Source of the DNA: Seminavis robusta
Lineage: Eukaryota; Bacillariophyta; Bacillariophyceae; Naviculales; Naviculaceae
Assembly (NCBI GenBank): GCA_903772945.1
Contig: CAICTM010000841.1
Location: forward strand, 1 to 45,777
Length of the DNA: 45,777 nucleotides
Direction: 5' to 3'
Shown: positions 41,835-45,777 of the stretch, piece after piece
Layout: each line of letters opens with the position of its first letter
Numbering within the stretch: the stretch's first letter is position 1
Notes under the pieces: model-generated
Told to the model about the DNA's origin: nothing
Database searches by the model: none
Seen by the model: only the letters and a program-made list of their open reading frames with translations
Program-made: the position numbers and the translations under genes

Positions 41835-42575
41835 GATGTCTAATATGCTGCTAAGCGTTAGTACACATAGTTTAGATCTACATGTGCATGTACATGTACA
41901 TGATCGGTTGGGGTGGGGGCTACTGGTACTAGCTAGTAGCTAGCTAGTATGGCTGTAATATGGTAGTAGTTCTCGAACAAGGGTGCAAGTTGACGACAGC
42001 GCATTGACGAGGTCTAAATTATTGAAACTTGCGTGGAAAAGATCCAAGAAGACGTGAAACGCCCACCTTCCCAGACAGGGAATGAAGAGATTCTACAGAA
42101 CGGAGAGTATGAGTTAACAGGGAGCCGACCATAAGGGAGACTGACGGACAGGAATCCGGGAGAGCCACTCATTGAGGTGGTGGACCGAAGTGTCGGGTGC
42201 ACAGGTGGTGTGCCTATGTGGTGTTGATGACTAGCTAGAAGGACTACTAATCGGGCAGCTACAAATCAGGTTCACTTTTTCTGAACCAGAGTTGCAGCCG
42301 CCCGACACCAATTTTCCTTTTTGACTGGGGGTAATTAGTGTGAGCGTCCGCAACCTGAAAAAGTATTCTGCTGCCCGACAGTGACCGCCTCCTCGCCAAA
42401 CCTTACTCTGAAGAAAAGTAAGCATGGACTTAGAGTTTGATGACGCCAGCGGCGGGTCACACAGTGTGACTTCCTTAGGTCCGGTGTCGAGATGGCGCGT
42501 TTTGCACACCGGCCGGTGGTTCAAGGAGATGTTTGGTCGAGCCCGATCGTCTGAAAGACCGTCTATTTTGTTTCA
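41835..42575. other. Intergenic region at the edge of the GC-rich block
   Basis: Near 41878-41950 there are ACATGTACATGTACAT palindromes and CTAG runs. From about 42240 base composition shifts toward GC, and the sequence may already belong to the right-hand element. No gene is seen. Confidence 0.5.
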
Positions 42576-45500
42576 GTGACTCGTGGTAATCGTGTAACCG
42601 ACCCGGTCACCGAGGAGCTACTCGGCCCAACAGGTGGGGTATCTCCTTTGAAGGGGTGCTTAGACGCAATGAAATACTTTGACGGAATCCGCTATTACCG
42701 ACCTACGCCTTGTCCCCCCAAAACGGCCGCTCTCTTCAAGCCAAAGAACGAGCTGAGGACGAAGCCGCGCTCCATGAAGGACCCGCCGAACGCTCTCCCG
42801 GGATCACGGTGGAAACCGTGAACATGGGATCGCCTGACGCCAAACGAGATTTTTCGAGTGGAAGCACCCAGGGACGTGGAGGGTCGATCTCCTTCGAAGG
42901 CGAAGAAGCCCCCCGCCGGCCGGACTTCTCAGAAGATCTCGAGCGTCCGAACCGGCGGAGTCTTTCAGCACCCCCACGCCGGGTCATCAGAAAGATCGCT
43001 GCCCCCAAGAAAAAAGCCATCACGAAAGGGCTCGCTGAACGACGGCAAGAGAGAGCCCGAACGTTAAGCTACGGAGCTGGCGCCTCGAGAAACGAACAAA
43101 CGGAGCTAAGGAGGAAGTGCCAAGAAAGAAAGGCGCCTGCGCAAAGCAAGACAGAGAGCTAACGAAATTCGTAGCACGCAGAATAGCCGTCCAGGCTCTA
43201 CGGAACGCAGCCGGAGCACGTAGGCGCTGAGGCCCAATAAGCAGGAACAGGTCAGCGCGTTGACAAGCCCTGGCCGCCAAGGTCGCCAGGAAGGACTCCG
43301 AGATAGGCACCCGGGGACAGGCGACGGTAGGCTCCGCCGACACCAGCTTCTCCCCTGGAGAACCATCCAGTCCAACCAGCCGTTTTGGTACGGGTATGTG
43401 AACGGGCAATGGAGCATACGGAGTGGTCTAACGAACAGCGCAAGATGCTCGCCATTCGCCAGCGATAGGATTCTTGCCTGTGCCCGCCGCACGGCTGCCG
43501 AAGCCTGGGAGTGGGTGAGTGCCGAACTCGCCCATTACAGCTGACAACGCCCCGGCCCCCGACGAGATCCGGCGATGGGAAGTCCCTGAGCCCGCCAATA
43601 GTCGAGTGGTACGCAATCCAGCCGGCCCACCCACCATGCTCGCCGGAAAGGACCCGTCTACCAAGGACAAGGATGCGATCTACAACATCCCCATCAAGGA
43701 GGGCACGGCAGTTCTCGCGAAAGGTTTGGCCCCAGAAGGAATCAGTCCGCGAACGGCCAAAACATTGGGCAACACCATGCTAGATGTATTGTCCCTACCA
43801 GGTAAGACACAGACCGGTGAACGCGACGATGTAACCAGCGAAATCAGAGATTCTCTCTTCGCCGCCGTCAGTCGCCAAACTGTCGACGACGAGGAGGTGC
43901 CCCCGACCTCAAGTGGCAGCAGCCTTCCAGAAACTCAGTCTCAGCCTGCAAGAACGACGAAGACCTACGGGAACTCAAGCGAGATGTGGAAGAAGTGGAG
44001 GAACAACACCTTTGCCGGTCCATCGAGCAACAACGCACCATCCTCGTCAGGAACGACTACCCTCTGAGCCTCGCCGACACCTGGAGTAGCGAGGGATTTA
44101 TGGCCACACTCAACCGCAAGGGAATCAAGTATTACAAAGCCTTCCTTGACCATCTCATTCAGCTGTCGTCCGGCCAAGGATGGAACGCCACCACCCGGTC
44201 ATCGAATACTATGTAAGAAGTGGCGCATCATTCGGGCCAATTGCCATTCCCGGCTCCTAGCCCTATGCCAACTTTATGTCACCCTCCGCGATGGATATGA
44301 AAGCGACTGGCTGCACCTCAAGCTCACGGACAAGAAAGTGAACTCCCTGCTCACGCAGACTGGAGGAGCAGAAGGTGCCCGGAACGGAGGAGCTGTCCCT
44401 CGCGGAATCGCCCTCTGCCAGAAGTGCGAGACTATCCTCCACGGCGGGACCGGCTGCCCCTGGACAGCCCTACGTGGAAATGCGGCAAAACAGGCAGGCA
44501 AGGAAGCCCTACGTTGTTTGGCAGCTGGTGAAGCAGCACCTCCGCCCGAATAAGGAAGACAACGCCACCTTACCGCAGAGCCCGTAGGGTCCCAGAAATA
44601 CTATATATGTTCAAGAAAGAAGTCTTCAAGTTACGAACCGACGCGCGACGGTCCACAAGCACTGAGCTGACTACAACAAGTGACGACCGAAGATCCACAA
44701 CTTAACGTCAGCAATGAGCTCTGGGTCCAGCCGAGATGACAATTTTGAAGGGGGACAGAACGCAATCTGACAAGTTCGCTAATCAATTAACCACCCGTTA
44801 TGTTATTAATGCCTTTCTCGTTGTCGTTCTACACCACAGAGGCGAGTCAGAACGATGAGCGAGCAGAGGTTACCTCTGTGCTTCCCCGCGCATCCTTCCA
44901 CCCCTCCTCAAGAGGAACAAAATCCGGTATGGAACCATCGGGCACGGCCTGGATTTGGCCCGTTTGGTTGGGCAGGAAAAACCACGTTTTCTCAGCCAGG
45001 ACATCGATATACAGTCACCGCTTCTAAGCGGCCCAAGACCAAGGAAGTCAAGCACCTCCAACGTCAGAAGAAGACCTTCCTCAACTCCACAAAGACTAGA
45101 CGCTATTACTAGTGGACGAAGGCTGCGGCACAACAACGCAAGGAGGTTCTGGACGCAGTTAAAACACTGTCAGGATACCGGGAAGCCAAAGTCGATCATC
45201 TTCGCTGGTCCGGTGAGCCGAGGATACGACACCCAAGACGCCCTATGGCGGAAAGGACGCCGCAAAGACCTTGAACGGATGGGCTACGTCGGGCAGGAAT
45301 GGTACCTAGGAGGACACAACCAAGGAGGCGCTGTGGTACAGGAACGCCTCATGGAAGTCTTCAGCCTGACCTCCCTAGGAAAGAACCTGCCAATGACGCC
45401 AACACACCAAGGGCTCCCCCCCAGGGAAATGAGCAACTTACTCTTACCCATTGGATATCCCGATCGAGATCGAGCCAAACTTCGTCAGATCTCCAAGCTC

Positions 45501-45777
45501 CCAAGCCCCACCACCTACCAAGAACACTACCAGCTCTATGGACATGTCCAGAACCTACCCATCTACGACGGAACCGGGTGCATGCCCGACAGCGTCGGGC
45601 GATGGGTGTTTGATGGGAGTCGGGTCCGGAAGCTACAGCTAGACGAGTTGGCCAAGGGCAAAGGAGTCCCTGGGGAATGGCGCGACAAGTCCCTGGAGTT
45701 GCCCTACAAGGCCGTGGTGGGAGCCACCGCCGTACACATCTGGACCGTGGTCTGCGACGCTGTGGCCGGGTGGCTCA
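42576..45777 (+). mobile_element. Decayed GC-rich retroelement-like sequence with CCHC zinc knuckle
   Basis: Coding potential runs along the plus strand in pieces that switch frame. 42576-42821 and 42710-43162 encode a basic, Arg/Glu-rich gag-like segment that continues past its stop as VARRIAVQALRNAAG. 43519-44067 begins with GTG and contains YNIPIKEGTAVLAKGL. From about 43950 to 44550, three frames must be combined to read a helical segment (FMATLNRKGIKYYKAFLDHL, then HHPVIEYYV, then KKWRIIRANCHSRLLALC). It ends in the knuckle CQKCETILHGGTGC, an exact C-x2-C-x4-H-x4-C at 44416-44457. The knuckle supports a retroelement gag. GC content and codon use differ from the neighbouring genes. Element class and ends are unresolved. 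Confidence 0.6.
44859..45777 (+). CDS. Open frame in right-hand element, runs off window
   Basis: A plus-strand frame is open from 44859 (after a TGA at 44856) to the window end, 306 codons, with no convincing ATG start. From about 45115 it looks like a real protein: FWTQLKHCQDTGKPKSIIFA, YVGQEWYLGGHNQGGAVVQE, GRWVFDGSRVRKLQLDELAK, ending in VHIWTVVCDAVAGWL. I do not recognise a named domain. Its position downstream of a gag-like knuckle suggests a further part of the retroelement polyprotein. Protease, RT or integrase motifs, if present, would be beyond the window. Confidence 0.5.

Overview
The window reads as nuclear DNA of a diatom, most likely a raphid pennate. The evidence is short GT-AG introns of about 55-145 nt in several genes, a DUF6824 domain (a family I know mainly from diatoms), 'kinesin light chain'-style TPR proteins with the diatom-type N-terminal domain, LRR proteins with a cytoplasmic N-terminus and one membrane span, and an ASAFAP-like plastid presequence. 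The families recall Seminavis robusta. That is recollection, not a search result.

Layout. 1-1806 (minus) is an open gag-like frame of a Ty1/copia-type retroelement that continues past the left edge; its probable leader/LTR fills 1807 to about 2940. 4625-5878 (plus) holds two tandem 10-cysteine secreted proteins, the second with a frameshift in its signal peptide. 7394-9175 (plus) is a three-exon CRAL-TRIO-like/DUF6824 fusion. 9488-11072 (minus) is a papain-family protease with a GPI-like tail. It shares a roughly 500-bp divergent promoter carrying a palindromic CRE with a CRAL-TRIO protein at 11575-12792 (plus). 13931-17373 (minus) is a TPR protein with a TIR-like N-terminal domain, a WCxxE motif and a 30-nt microexon. 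The gene-poor stretch 17374-20018 carries a 102-bp foldback and a 592-bp TA-flanked MITE.

From 20019 to 41834 most genes encode secreted or membrane proteins: an LRR receptor-like protein (20019, plus), a repeat-domain surface protein that looks decayed (22758-26192, plus), a secretory SET-domain protein (27537, plus), an M16 peptidase pseudogene (29221-30605, plus), a large type I membrane protein (32824-35713, plus), a PS/PT-stalk secreted protein (36210-37490, minus), a duplicated-repeat protein with a plastid-type presequence (39181-39645, minus), and a second LRR receptor-like protein (40182-41834, minus). From about 42576 to the right edge is a GC-rich decayed retroelement-like sequence with a CCHC zinc knuckle.

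No operon-like organisation is expected or seen. Functional links between neighbours are inference only. The strongest candidate for something new is the TIR-like/TPR protein. The strongest sequence-level oddity is the palindromic octamer TACCGGTA, found about 16 times and almost only in noncoding DNA. No tRNA or rRNA gene, CRISPR array or origin was recognised.
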